Source: Apostichopus japonicus (Eukaryota; Echinodermata; Holothuroidea; Aspidochirotida; Stichopodidae). Taken from it: a stretch of DNA of 64,000 nt. The first letter of the stretch is position 1. Every line of letters begins with the position of its first letter. Location of the stretch: NCBI RefSeq assembly GCF_037975245.1, contig NC_092572.1, forward strand, positions 19,121,989 to 19,185,988. The letters are read 5' to 3'. The notes under the pieces are model-generated. The model was not told the origin of the DNA, made no database searches, and saw nothing but the letters and a program-made list of their open reading frames with translations. Made by a program: the position numbers and the translations under genes. This document shows positions 34,942-47,397 of the stretch, piece after piece.

Positions 34942-35290
34942 GTAGTTATGGAATATAGTGTATGTGATCCACTGGAGTAACCAAACAGTCGCATACACGA
35001 CATATACAATTACAAACCATAGTCATGCTGTGTTTCAGGACATGAAGCCATACTATCTTCTTCAAAGACCGTGACGTTCGAACTGTGCGTCTGCATTTGG
35101 TTGTATAGAGCTAGTAATGAGAAAAAGGAGCTCAAATCATCAAATCGAGAAATGAATCACAAATCAATCGGTTTTGAGACAGTTTAATTCCTTATGGTCC
35201 GGGCTCGAATCCAGTTGGATACTGAAATATTTCACTAAGTTTAATATTTCCAATGTCAATATCTTCAATTTGCCTGGTGAGTTTTTTTTT
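34942..35290. repeat. Direct repeat, unit 2 (holds the small terminal exon)
   Basis: Second unit of the 33,786-34,169 repeat. It starts at a word like aggtagttatgg and ends near cctggtgagttttt. The order on the minus strand is exon 35,356-35,600, then this unit, then the microsatellite, then unit 1. Confidence 0.9.
35010..35110 (-). CDS. Candidate terminal exon (32-residue acidic tail), duplicate 2
   Basis: Same exon as 33,857-33,957: acceptor ctcattactag, phase 1, LYNQMQTHSSNVTVFEEDSM at the start and HDYGL at the end. Replacements relative to duplicate 1 are Ala to Thr and Asp to Pro. It lies 246 bp downstream of the exon at 35,356-35,600, but that exon ends in phase 0, so direct splicing between them would break the frame. 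Confidence 0.35.
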
Positions 35291-35355
35291 TCAATTAAAG
35301 ATGATATAGCGTCTCATCGATTACTTCAGCTGTAAGATGACTACATTAAACTTAC

Positions 35356-35600
35356 ATTCTGTTGTGATAATTTGTCTTCTGAAAGACGTGTATTAACTTT
35401 CAAGCAATTAGGTATACGTCCAACATAAAGAGCCCATCGATTACCTGATAACGAGAATTGGTTGTAATCATCAAATTTGTAGACTGGAGAAAACGTATGT
35501 GATTCGATCTCAGCACATGGGACTTGTTTAGCAGTCTTGGTCTTTTCATCTACGCTATCAATGACGTAACACACTGACCTATCCTCATCACCATCTGGAG
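35356..35600 (-). CDS. Extracellular-type exon (~81 residues), likely part of the IgGFc locus
   Basis: The minus-strand exon lies between the acceptor ttattttgtgcag (35,601) and the donor aat|gtaagt (35,350-35,355). Joined to the leader exon it reads A-PDGDEDRSVCYVIDSVDEK, then VPCAEIESHTFSPVYKFDDY and GNRWALYVGRIPNC. It enters in phase 1, which fits the 37,054 donor, and exits in phase 0. The exit phase does not fit the IgGFc exon at 32,852, so at least one unidentified exon lies between them, or this is an alternative exon of another transcript. Three cysteines suggest a small secreted module. I do not recognise the family. Confidence 0.5.
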
Positions 35601-37053
35601 CTGCACAAAATAAACATTTTGATAGAAACTTCTTTACTAAATTAATTAACGTTCTTTGCTTAATTAAGTAATTTTCTTTGCTTAATTAACGTTCTCTGCC
35701 TTAATTAACGTTATTTTAGAGGCTCTGGACTTGGAGCCACTGATTCCCAAAAAAATTAGTGAAAAGAAGAAATTTTCGATATTATTTTAAGACACTAACC
35801 GCAGAACAATCATGGATCTACCTTGACTGATCAAAACGTCTTTGTTCTAGAGAATTGCAGAGTAATTAAGAGCAATCTGTATAAGACATCCAGCACATGT
35901 GTGCAATATATGGTGGACGTTTGAACATATATACTTTATGGTTAAACAGTGCAAACTTTAAATATTCCTTTCACTATAAGTCATACCATTCATCTCAGAT
36001 CCACGAGTAAGATTTCAATTTTAGCAAGTTACAATGACATATGGATTGACATTCTTGTAATAGAGATTCCTGTTGTGTTATGTGACCATCATTTTATCTT
36101 TGCTGCTTATAACATGCTGTGCCCGGAATAGAGGTTGCAAGGTGATATGTTGCTTTGTTAATTGTAGAGAGTGGCCATTGTGCCATCGGGCGATCAGCGA
36201 CATGTGGGTATGTAACGGCAAAGGTTATCGGGCGGTACATGCTTCTACGTTATTGCTGTTGCAGGTCTCTAATTCTATCGGAAGAGTTCCTAATAGCTTT
36301 CCTCGACGAATGACACCTTCTAGTATCCATTGCATTTCTTTTTTGATTTTTTAACACCAAGTTGTAGAATTATTACTTTGAACCGTCAAGACTAGTGGTA
36401 AGTAAGCTTAAATGCTTACCGGAAACTATTCGGAACACGTAGTGTCGTGAGTACAGGGATTAGGAAGCTTCCAAAAAGTGTGGGGTGGGCACAACATCAG
36501 AGGCAACTTTTCATTACACAACCATCACTCGTTATGCTATAAACCCATACACACCGGTAACATTACTTGAATATATATGATGTGATAGTATGCTATCAAT
36601 ACTATTATGGTGCGCTGCAACATTGATTTTATTATTTATTGAGATAGTTTATTGTCAACCGTGCTTCAAAAGATATGGGATACCATTTTAAAAATAGCAT
36701 GTACAGACTAAAAATTAATAATTAAGATAAAATATTAAAATTAACGAAGGCTTTATAAGATATCCAAAAGAGAGTTCTTCATCAAAGGGGCACATTTTAT
36801 TTTGCCAGTAGGGCACATTTGCTATTTTGGGAAAAAAGTGCCCCAGTGCCCCCCCCCCGGCTCCTGCCCCCTGCGTAAGTAAGTTTTATTGATGGCGTTA
36901 GCACATGTAAAAAACAAATGGATGAGTTGTCATATCGATAACAGAGATCGGAGTCTACTTTACATAAAGTCCTGCTTTCTTCCTTAATGTCCATGCTGAG
37001 TTATAGAAATTAATGAAGTAACAAAAAAAGGATATTATATGTTAGACACTTAC
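35601..37053. other. Probable intron, no exon recognised
   Basis: It contains short tandem words of the type ttaattaacgttctttgc at 35,641-35,716 and a degenerate MITE-like end near 36,780-36,880 with a C run (gtgcccccccccc). Confidence 0.55.
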
Positions 37054-37135
37054 CAAAAGTTGCTTTCGATGGCTTCCATCCCTCCAGTACCACAATAATC
37101 GTCAAAAGTCGTAGTAAGGTCATGGTATGTTCCAT
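37054..37135 (-). CDS. Signal-peptide first exon of the IgGFc-type gene
   Basis: The ATG at 37,135 opens MEHTMTLLRLLTIIVVLEGW followed by KPSKATF and ends in phase 1 at the consensus donor ttttg|gtaagt. Residues 6-18 form a clear hydrophobic core and SKA is a plausible cleavage site. Its phase fits three downstream exons on this strand: 35,600, 33,957/35,110 and the IgGFc exon at 32,852. Direct splicing to the IgGFc exon would give ATFG-HYEV, placing the domain right after the leader, as is usual in the family. A long inverted repeat lies 260 bases upstream. Confidence 0.55.
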
Positions 37136-37389
37136 CTTCGGCGACAGCTTTTAACTTTCAAAGAATGTTTGAAAACTTTCAGTTGAATATCTTCTTTGGA
37201 CGAGCTTGAGATGCTATATGTTCAAGTCAGTTCGCTGAACATAGAGATGAAGCCAAACGTTACATGATCATACTTACGAGGCAACATTGCTACCGATATA
37301 ACTAACTGAGGAGAAAACACTGCAACTAAATTTGCAAAACTCGTGTTCAATTGGCTATAGTGGCAAGCACATTCCATACCGGAGACGGA

Positions 37390-37715
37390 TACAAGAATTC
37401 AGCCGATTCACACAGAGATTACAGTAACTACTGAAAATCTTAAAGTTTTGTACCACAGTAAAAACTTGATCGTGCTGACAAATCTGATAAATCGGTAGCA
37501 TGTGCAGATTACAGTAAGAACCGAGGATATGTGTAATCCCAACAAATCCCAAAAACTTGATTTGTTGGAACTACACATATCCTCAACACTTACTGTAATC
37601 CTAATAGCACATGCTACCGATTTATAGCACGATCCAGTTTTTGCTGTGGCACAAAACTTCAAAACGTACAGTAGTAACTGTGTTCTCTGTGTGTATCGGG
37701 TGAAGAAATACAAAA
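37390..37715. repeat. Long imperfect inverted repeat (hairpin), arms ~150 bp
   Basis: Left-arm words gattacagtaa, agttttgtaccacag, atcggtagcatgtgc and aggatatgtgta are mirrored as tacacatatcct, gcacatgctaccgat, gtggcacaaaactt and acacacagag in the right arm. The centre is near 37,553. No target duplication is obvious. It lies just upstream of the leader exon, so it is either a hairpin MITE or promoter-proximal secondary structure. Confidence 0.8.
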
Positions 37716-37927
37716 CGTTCCGTCCACCGATAAAGTGGCAGCAGAAATGATGTACAAATTAATCCGTGGAATACTTCAGCTGCATCGCTAATGGGTATTA
37801 ACAGGAGCGCATGCTATACACCTCTTTGTATAAAGTTGTCATTAACTAGCTTTATTGAAACAATGCGAAAGTTACATTAAAAAGAGAAAAATATTGCACA
37901 GTGCTGTAGTTGAAAACCTTACTTCGA

Positions 37928-38305
37928 TATATTGCCCCTAATTATAAATGTTGGTGATTTGAATATGATCTATGTTTGACAGGCTAAATCTTCAACTATA
38001 TAATCAGTCCAGGAAGTTGGATCACTCACAGTGATGTCATCCGGGAAATACTCTCCAAACCTTTACTTTGGCTCTTATAAAACTTGTTGTTGAGTTATCC
38101 TTGAAACCTGGTACATTTGGAATGTATGCTTATAGCTGTCAAAGGTCTATGGCCTTAGAATTTAATAAAAATGTGTCTCAATTTGCAGAAATATTATGTC
38201 CATATGTGGAGAAATGATTGATAAACTATAGAGAAATAAAAGAAGGTATTGACCGAATGACATCATCCATTCTGCTGTCGCCAGATGCATTTGCAAAATA
38301 TCACA
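37928..38305 (+). repeat. Old dispersed repeat, first copy
   Basis: It shares ordered blocks with 62,577-62,962: attgcccctaa, ccaggaagttggatcac, aatactct, ttatccttgaaacc and gacatcatcca. Similarity is patchy, as expected of an old repeat. A weaker relative lies at about 27,838-28,140. Type unknown. Confidence 0.65.
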
Positions 38306-38466
38306 ATAATGAATGGTTTCCATTCGTGCAATAGTGCAAACATTCATTCGTTAAAAGATGTAATTTGTTCCATTCAACTCGGCTGCGCCTCGTTGAATGG
38401 AACATTCCATCTTTCAACTCATGAAATATTTGCACTATTGCACTCATAACCATTCATTATTTTTAT
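38304..38466. repeat. Compact palindromic element
   Basis: Nested inverted words ttccattcaac / gttgaatggaa surround a GC-rich loop (tcggctgcgcctc). Further out, gtgcaatagtgcaaa mirrors tttgcactattgcac, and ataatgaatggtt mirrors aaccattcattat. The whole could fold into one hairpin of about 160 bases. Confidence 0.85.
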
Positions 38467-39357
38467 AAAATGTAAGTGTCTAGGATAAAGCCAAGCAAAG
38501 TTACTAACCCTGTGCAAAATAAACCTCTACATTCCTTAGAATGAAACATGGAAATTGGTCTACGTTTGAAAAGTTAACTTGGCAATTTGCCAAGTAATCC
38601 TGAGCATTTGATTCACAGACGGAACATTGCCAAATAAATGAGACGAGTATGTCGTTGCGTGATCCTCTTTATCCTTGAAACTCCTGATCTAATCCGTTTC
38701 CTTTTAAAAGCTTTAATTTGAAGGGATCACACTACCGCTATTGACCAATCAAATAAAATTAAAACGTTGTGGGACCATGTAAATGCTAGAATAATTTTGT
38801 GGTACATTGATATATATATATATATATTGTATACGTCCGGGATGTACTACAAAAGTATGTAAGTGGTTGGAATTAATCTTTCGAACAGGTTATGGGAAGG
38901 TCACAGAGAAGTCTAAGCACCATCTTATTAAATTATTGATGTAGGCATATTACATATAGAGTAAATTAAGAATGCGGCAGAATATCAGTTGTTACCTGTA
39001 AGTGTTAATATCATGTGCAATGATTAACTATCTAAATGTATTAACCATCGCCATAGATTAAACAACTTTAAAGATTGAATTTCAAACAAATTTAGGGGGT
39101 CTATAATGTTGAGTATTGTCGAAGTCTTTCAATTATGTCTTAGTATAGCAATATCAAACCCACGATATATGTCCCTTGGCATACGGAGGAGAACTTTTAG
39201 TGCATCGTTTTAAAAGATTTACAACTCACCCGTTCAAACGGACAGACTTCCACGATGTGCAGTGTATAAACTAACAATTTTGTCCCTCAAGAAACAGAAG
39301 AGTCATTTTTCCATTAAACATTTAGCATAGAGCACATCCTTTACAAAGCAAATTGAA

Positions 39358-41700
<2,343 letters not shown>

Positions 41701-42095
41701 GTACTAAATATACGCTCGAAGGAATACTACTCATAACCATGAATAAAAGCAAATTACCAAAACTGTTTTTAATGACTACAAAATATAAAGCGTGTTCACG
41801 ACACAGGAAATAAACCACTATAAACTCAGCTTTGCAATCACCATACCGTACTAAATATACGCTCGAAAGAATACTACTAGTAACCATGAATAAAAGCAAA
41901 TTACCAAAATTGTTTTAATTGCTACAATATATTAAGCGTGTTGACGACACACAGGAAATAAACCACTATAAACTCAGCTTTGCAATCACCATACCGAACT
42001 AAATATACGCTCGAAAGAATACTACTAGTAACCATGAATAACAGCAAATTACCAAAATTGTTTTAATGGCTACAATATATAAGCGTGTTGACGAC
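41701..42095 (+). promoter_or_regulatory. Tandem triplicate of the ~147-bp TATA-containing promoter unit, copy B
   Basis: Units start at 41,701, 41,848 and 41,996, with the same spacing as copy A. The proximal core reads tatataag where A has tatataaag (one A shorter), a change inside the presumed TATA box of the gene that starts at 42,170. Confidence 0.65.
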
Positions 42096-42169
42096 CTTCC
42101 TTTTGGTGAACAAGTTGAGATCTATTATAGTAACACAGATAACCAAAAGAGAAAGGTCTGATAAGCAAG

Positions 42170-43694
42170 ATGGATACTGGCAAATTTGTCTTCCTGTTGT
42201 TGTGTAATTGTTGTATTCTTTCCACCACCTGTGGGACAGTGATTCAACATTCTCATTCGGGAAGTTGGAAAGTCAACATGGGGTTTTATGACATCAACCG
42301 TAACACTGCCGAGGAGTTTTTGAGAAGACAAGTGCATAACTTGGACCAATGTTTTGATGGTGAGTTCTTAAAAGTCTGTATCTTATTCTGTAAGAATAGT
42401 ATATGCTTCTCATCACGAATCAATTTGAAACAATTTGATTGTGTGTTTAATTTCAGCTAAATCAAACTCTCAGTACACGCAAATAAACGAGGAAACAGAA
42501 ACTTGTTATTTCTTTCCATTGGATTTCATAACGGTCGTTAAATTATCACTTTGAAACATCAAAGTTGCTGAAATTACGTTGGGATTACAAATTTCCATCT
42601 TTCTGACCATATCATATGACATAAAGTTTACAAACGACACTCAATGTTATTATGAAGAGGCAGTAGTGGAAAAGGGCCGGTGCGAACATCCGGGGGACCG
42701 GGCCTGGTCAAGGATGTCAATGTCTTGTGTTGATAATCTTATCCTCTTCGTGGTTTAATCAAGTTGAAAAAACTAAGACCGATATAGCTGGAATATTTAA
42801 TTTATTATAACAGTCTAGTATCGGAACTGTCACTCAAAAAAATTCTCTCCACCACTCTCCCCCCCCCCCCTCCCTCCACCTCCCTCCACCTCTCTCTCAC
42901 TTCTCTCTCTTTTCTTTGGTACCTCACTCTGACAAACTTTTCCATTTGTTGAATCCACAGATCATCCTCTCGAAATTCCCGTGAGAAACTCAATTCCTGG
43001 TGTTACCTCCATTGATGCAGTTGGTATCATTATGTATGGTACGTTTACCCCGGACGTTCTTGATGAAACTGTCAGCCACATGGATGTCTGCACTAACACG
43101 TCATCATACCGGCTTGTCTGGATGTTACTCTCAGCATCAAGAAAAACAGACGGAACACCTGTTAAGCAATTGCTGGGTCTCTTTACTGATAGCAAATCAC
43201 CAGTTGTCAACCCTTTACTGAGTGACGTCACTTACATTGACGCCATAACGGAAGAGGAAGGGGTGATAACAATACAAGACGGAAGTGACGTAATGGTTCT
43301 TCAAATTCCCGAGCAAATGTGTACCCATGGAGAAGACAGTAAGAAATTTCAAGATGAATGGAAGGATGTTAGGGATACCTTGTGGAGCTCATTCCCGACA
43401 CCACTTGATTGGTCAACCTGTGATGACATGAACTGTAACATACCTTTGTGCCACGCGATGGGGTCGCACAAATGCTCACTATCACGCTACAACAATAACT
43501 TTTGCATCCGTTTCAATGAAAAGGGCGCAGAGCGAAGATGCAAATCTTTTATGAGGATGACAGAAGCAACGGGAATCTTTCTCAATAAGGCGTTGCTTAG
43601 CGACAAATTCCCCCGTGACATGTTCAGTGTGGAATATGTGGAGGCCTATCGTATCTTTGACATCATTTATCCTTGTTTTGCGAATGCAAACTAA
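42170..43694 (+). CDS. Secreted cysteine-rich protein of unknown family, copy B (two exons)
   Basis: The coding sequence joins 42,170-42,359 to 42,961-43,694. Phase 1 splice, exon lengths (190 and 734) and the ten mature cysteines are the same as in copy A. The donor is gtgagt rather than gtaagt. About 18 residues differ from A. In the leader region they are Asp to Asn, Ile to Thr, Arg to Thr and Ala to Gly. In exon 2 they include Leu to Pro in QIPEQM, Met to Lys, Ala to Asn in DMNC, Glu to Gly in AMGS and Val to Phe in DKFP. All cysteines are kept. An AATAAA word follows the stop (43,702-43,707) where A has aattaa. It appears intact and expressible. Function is unknown. Confidence 0.8.
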
Positions 43695-44033
43695 CATAAA
43701 AAATAAACTTCTTATTTTAACTGTTGATGGGTCTTGGGGAAAGTACGTCATGACTGTGAGCTAGGTTTCAGTGCAAGTTATCTGCTTAATATTATCTATT
43801 TTATTCGAGTAAGTTAGCAATCGGAAAGTTCGGGGTTCCATCCCGGCCGGGTGATGGTAAGGTAGGCTTTTCATCCAAGAGCAATCTACTGTTTTCCCAT
43901 CTCACTTGCTAAATTGAAATTTCAGATTTGATTTGAAAAGTTTAATTGGAAGCCACAAGTGAAAATTGTATTCCACATAAGATCGCTAAAGCGTCTTAAA
44001 AATTACTGCGTAATTATAATTATAATTAAAAAT

Positions 44034-44184
44034 CATTATTATTATTATTAGTAGTAGTAGTAGTAGTAGTAGTAGTAGCAGCAGTAGCAGTAGCAGTAGC
44101 AGTAGCAGTAGTAGTAGTATTAGTAGTAGTAGTAGTAGTATTAGTATTAGTAGTATTATTAGTATCATTATTAGTATTATTGTT
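44034..44184. repeat. Expanded and diversified trinucleotide microsatellite, copy B
   Basis: ATT repeats pass into TAG and CAG/TAG mixtures, then back to TTA. Copy A at the same place has only about 35 bases of pure ATT, so this tract has grown and changed motif in B. Confidence 0.95.
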
Positions 44185-44546
44185 TAGTTATCATGCTTTA
44201 CTTCAAGTCATTTTACCCTTTTTTGTAGCTGAGAAACGGTGATTTACGATATTTTGCAAGCCAGAATTTTATATCAACCTATCAAATTCTTTTAACACTA
44301 TGGAAAGATGGTACCATTCATGACTTTATGAATGTACTTGGCAAGGAAACCGCTGCCATAATGTTTTAGTTTTCAAGTGTTACCGATTCGATTTATGCAC
44401 ATTAATATGAGAACAACTGATACGAGAGTAATTGTTACTTTAGAGTTACTAAAGGAGCTAAAGTTCATATTGGCTGGTAAATATATTATTGCTAAAATTC
44501 CCCCATAACGTTATATTTATTTGTTTCAACGAGTCACAGCATAACG

Positions 44547-44716
44547 AACGCCCTCCCACAACACATCAAAGAAATCGAGGACAAGGATAACTTCAAAGCG
44601 GCTGTCGCCCAACACTACAGCCAGAAACCAATCACAGCTTAAACAAGTCTGCACCACCCTACTCGTTTTACCCCTTTTAGGGGAGTTGAGTAGTATCACT
44701 CCAGATCCAGATAACG
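44547..44716 (+). mobile_element. LINE 3'-end fragment inserted in copy B
   Basis: B-only sequence encoding the end of a retroelement protein (NALPQHIKEIEDKDNFKAAV then a stop after KPITA), followed by a 3' UTR with ttaccccttttagggg. The 6-bp direct repeat ataacg flanks it (44,541-44,546 and 44,711-44,716). Copy A has a single related site, gcgtaaagtagc, at about 5,222. It is a severely 5'-truncated insertion. Confidence 0.75.
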
Positions 44717-46591
44717 TAGCATTTGTCTTTCAGCAAACTAATTATCTATAAACGTAGGTTATGCTTTGTCCTGCTTATGAACTAACCTTTTAAACTACGG
44801 TACCGTATATTAACTATAATAGCTATCAAGTTTTCTTTACCTACTGTACATACTTCGTGTCTGTTAGGTTACAGGGCAAACTATCAGTTTATTGTTATTT
44901 ATGTTCTTCTAGTGTAGTTATTTATGTCATACTTCAAATGATGCTGCAGCTGACGTGTTAATACCTTTGGACGTTTTCGTCATTCGACCGTTACAAATTC
45001 GAACCGTTTCAATTATGGTGTATGTGTCATCAGGTCCTAAAGGTGTTCACTGTCAGTCAAACAAAACATGATATAGGCTAAAGATAACTTACAAGACATT
45101 GATTAGGTTAAACAAATGGATTGTTAAAGGGTGTGAAGACTCGCGCAAAAAGAAATGTCTAATGCCGGTACTATCTGACGTAGTTACGAATGAGGTGTAA
45201 CAGAAGTGTTAGACACCACCATCGATCCCAGAAAATACACACACAGCTTGCTACCGTCGGTAATTGTGTACAATCAGTACATACAGCTGCGGTCAATACC
45301 CACAGCACAGTGTACAAACAGTGTACAAACGATACAGCGATGGACATCTCAGGTCCAGCTAAAAATAACAAGGCATTTTGTAGCGACAGGAGAAAAACTT
45401 CACTTGCAAGCAACTGAAAGTTAACTTTTTAAAGATGGCGGCACGCTATTTGGGGCGAGTCTTCAATGCCTTTAAAGCATATTGTACCTTGAAGATACTA
45501 TGTCATGCTAAAATATATGGCAACTAGAGGGCTGTTGAATGCTTTGAGTGTTTTGTTGTTAAGATTGAAATGTGAATAGGACAGGTCGGCTATTATCGAA
45601 TCAGATGTACGAAAACATTAATTAAAGATATGTTGCTGATGTTCAATCCCATTAGCAAGTTACAAACAAGCAATTACTTAGTTGGTTAGGGTTGTTCATA
45701 TATCATTCACCGTACTCCAAGGGTACTTTAGCGTTGTGTTCATAGATGGCGCTGTCAAACATGTATATCCATGCATGGCAATGGGTTGCAAACATTTGGT
45801 TTTAAGTCTCACATTGCAGTTCATGTTGACACTGCTCCGTCAATCAGTCACGCGATTGCTTGCCCACATCAAGTTTGTAACTACAAGGCGGGTATCAATC
45901 TTCTTCGGTAGGGGCTCCTAAAAGAGTTAACCCGCGTTGGAATGATAAAACATAAACGCCTAAACATGGTATTACCACACACTCCGATAACGTAAAGTTG
46001 AAATTTGAAATAATTTTTGAATAATATTCGTTTGCAATAATATTAATAACACCACAAGTCAGGTATCATCAATGATTCATCACAACACACCGAAAACTGA
46101 TTTTTTTTTTTTTTTTTTTTTCAATGTCGCCGTCTGCATACAATACACAATCAAGTGTATTATAGTCCGTCCAAAATGCTATGAGGACGTGTTTCATACT
46201 TGAAGATCATGCAAGCAAACAGCAATATCTCTTAAAGTCGAACAAAAAATCGTTCGATATTTATATGCGTATATCGACATTCAATTTGAGTTTGAAAATC
46301 CTTTGCTTATTTTCACATTAAATTTCATGGACAGTTTCTGTGAGTTTATATTGTTGGCCTATTTGTACCTGTACCTTTATTTTTAAAATCAATAGAAATT
46401 CATTTCTACTTCAACAATTTAACTTATACGTTAAACTGATTTTTTAATTATAAAAATCCACCGAAGCAGAGTTCATTATAAAATCAAACAATTCGACAGT
46501 CTTCTAGTTAATTATATTTATAATGCCCCTTATGAACTATCGTAGTTAATTGGCACCTACACAAATTAAAATATGGGACTTTGGTTATACT

Positions 46592-46982
46592 CAGGGTTAT
46601 AGCTAGGAGATTGTGAGTGCTGGTAAAATAAATTTGCGAAGCGTAGCGAGCGTAGCGAGCGAAACGAGCGTAGCGAGCGTAGCGAGCGAAACGAGCGTAG
46701 CGAGCGAAGCTCTCGCATCTCACGGCCGGGGGTCCAGGGGCCCGCTTAAGGGTGATTTTTGCTACTTTTCAGATTTACAATTGGTAAATAACAGAAAAAG
46801 GTGACGTTATTATCATGTTTTACGGCAAGGGAAAGATAAATTTGTTACTTTTGTTGTATTTCACAAGCATTTTACTATTTTTTGTGCCGGCCGGTGGACT
46901 GTTTATTCACTTCCAATGCCGACCTGCAGGCGTGAGTGGCGGTTACCACCGGCCGCCGCCGGCCGGCGTGGCTATAACCCTG
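46592..46982. mobile_element. hAT-type MITE (391 bp) with internal minisatellite
   Basis: The termini are CAGGGTTATAGC and gctataaccctg, with the perfect 8-bp target duplication gttatact (46,584-46,591 and 46,983-46,990). Inside is a GC-rich minisatellite of gcgtagcga / gcgaaacga words at about 46,636-46,712 and a second GC-rich patch rich in ggccg. No transposase. Confidence 0.88.
46636..46712. repeat. Minisatellite of 9-base units inside the MITE
   Basis: Alternating units gcgtagcga and gcgaaacga. Read as protein it gives a meaningless Arg-Tyr-Ala repeat. Confidence 0.9.
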
Positions 46983-47397
46983 GTTATACTGTATACTGTT
47001 TTCTTGAATTTACAACATTTTTAACATCAATACGCAATAATAATAATAATGCATGAGTGTTATAGTTCCATGCAAAACAATTGTTATAAATGTAAACAAT
47101 TTTTTAAAGAAATTTAACGAAGCCAGCCGAGAGGGATGTCTTAATGCCTGAAAGTCACTTCTCACAGTAAAGTTTGCAATCACGCGTAAGTTTCTGATTG
47201 GATGGAAACGATTTTCAGTTCAAACCGAACAGTGTTCTTTAATTAAGTTCATTGATTTGGTGCGCTACCGCTTTACAACCTTTGAAATCATAAAAAAAAA
47301 ACTTTGAGTTTCATTGAAATTCATTGCATATACATATTATCGATCTGCTCTCAAACTTGGGTGGATATGGTGGAGGGGGGGGGGAGGGCGGGTCGCG

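Larger units (their letters stand above)
37716..39357. other. Right end of the spacer, no gene recognised
   Basis: It contains the dispersed repeat 37,928-38,305, the hairpin at 38,304-38,466 and a short TA run near 38,810. Copy B begins at 39,358. Confidence 0.6.
43695..46591. other. Copy B downstream region, no gene recognised
   Basis: It holds the expanded TAG/CAG microsatellite (44,034-44,184) and the LINE tail (44,547-44,716). A short B-only piece near 43,829 contains ggggttccatcccggccggg, resembling the B-box side of a tRNA-derived SINE. Confidence 0.55.
46505..47105. mobile_element. B-only insertion block with nested MITE
   Basis: Copy A reads gacagtcttttaaagaaat without a break near 8,493. 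B carries about 600 extra bases. The outer parts hold weakly inverted words (atttataa, gaactat), suggesting an older hairpin-type element. The middle is the hAT MITE of 46,592-46,982. Confidence 0.7.

Noticed and set aside
46508-46804. Arg-Tyr-Ala and Ser-Val-Ala repeat frames
   Set aside because: Translations of the 9-bp minisatellite inside the hAT MITE.
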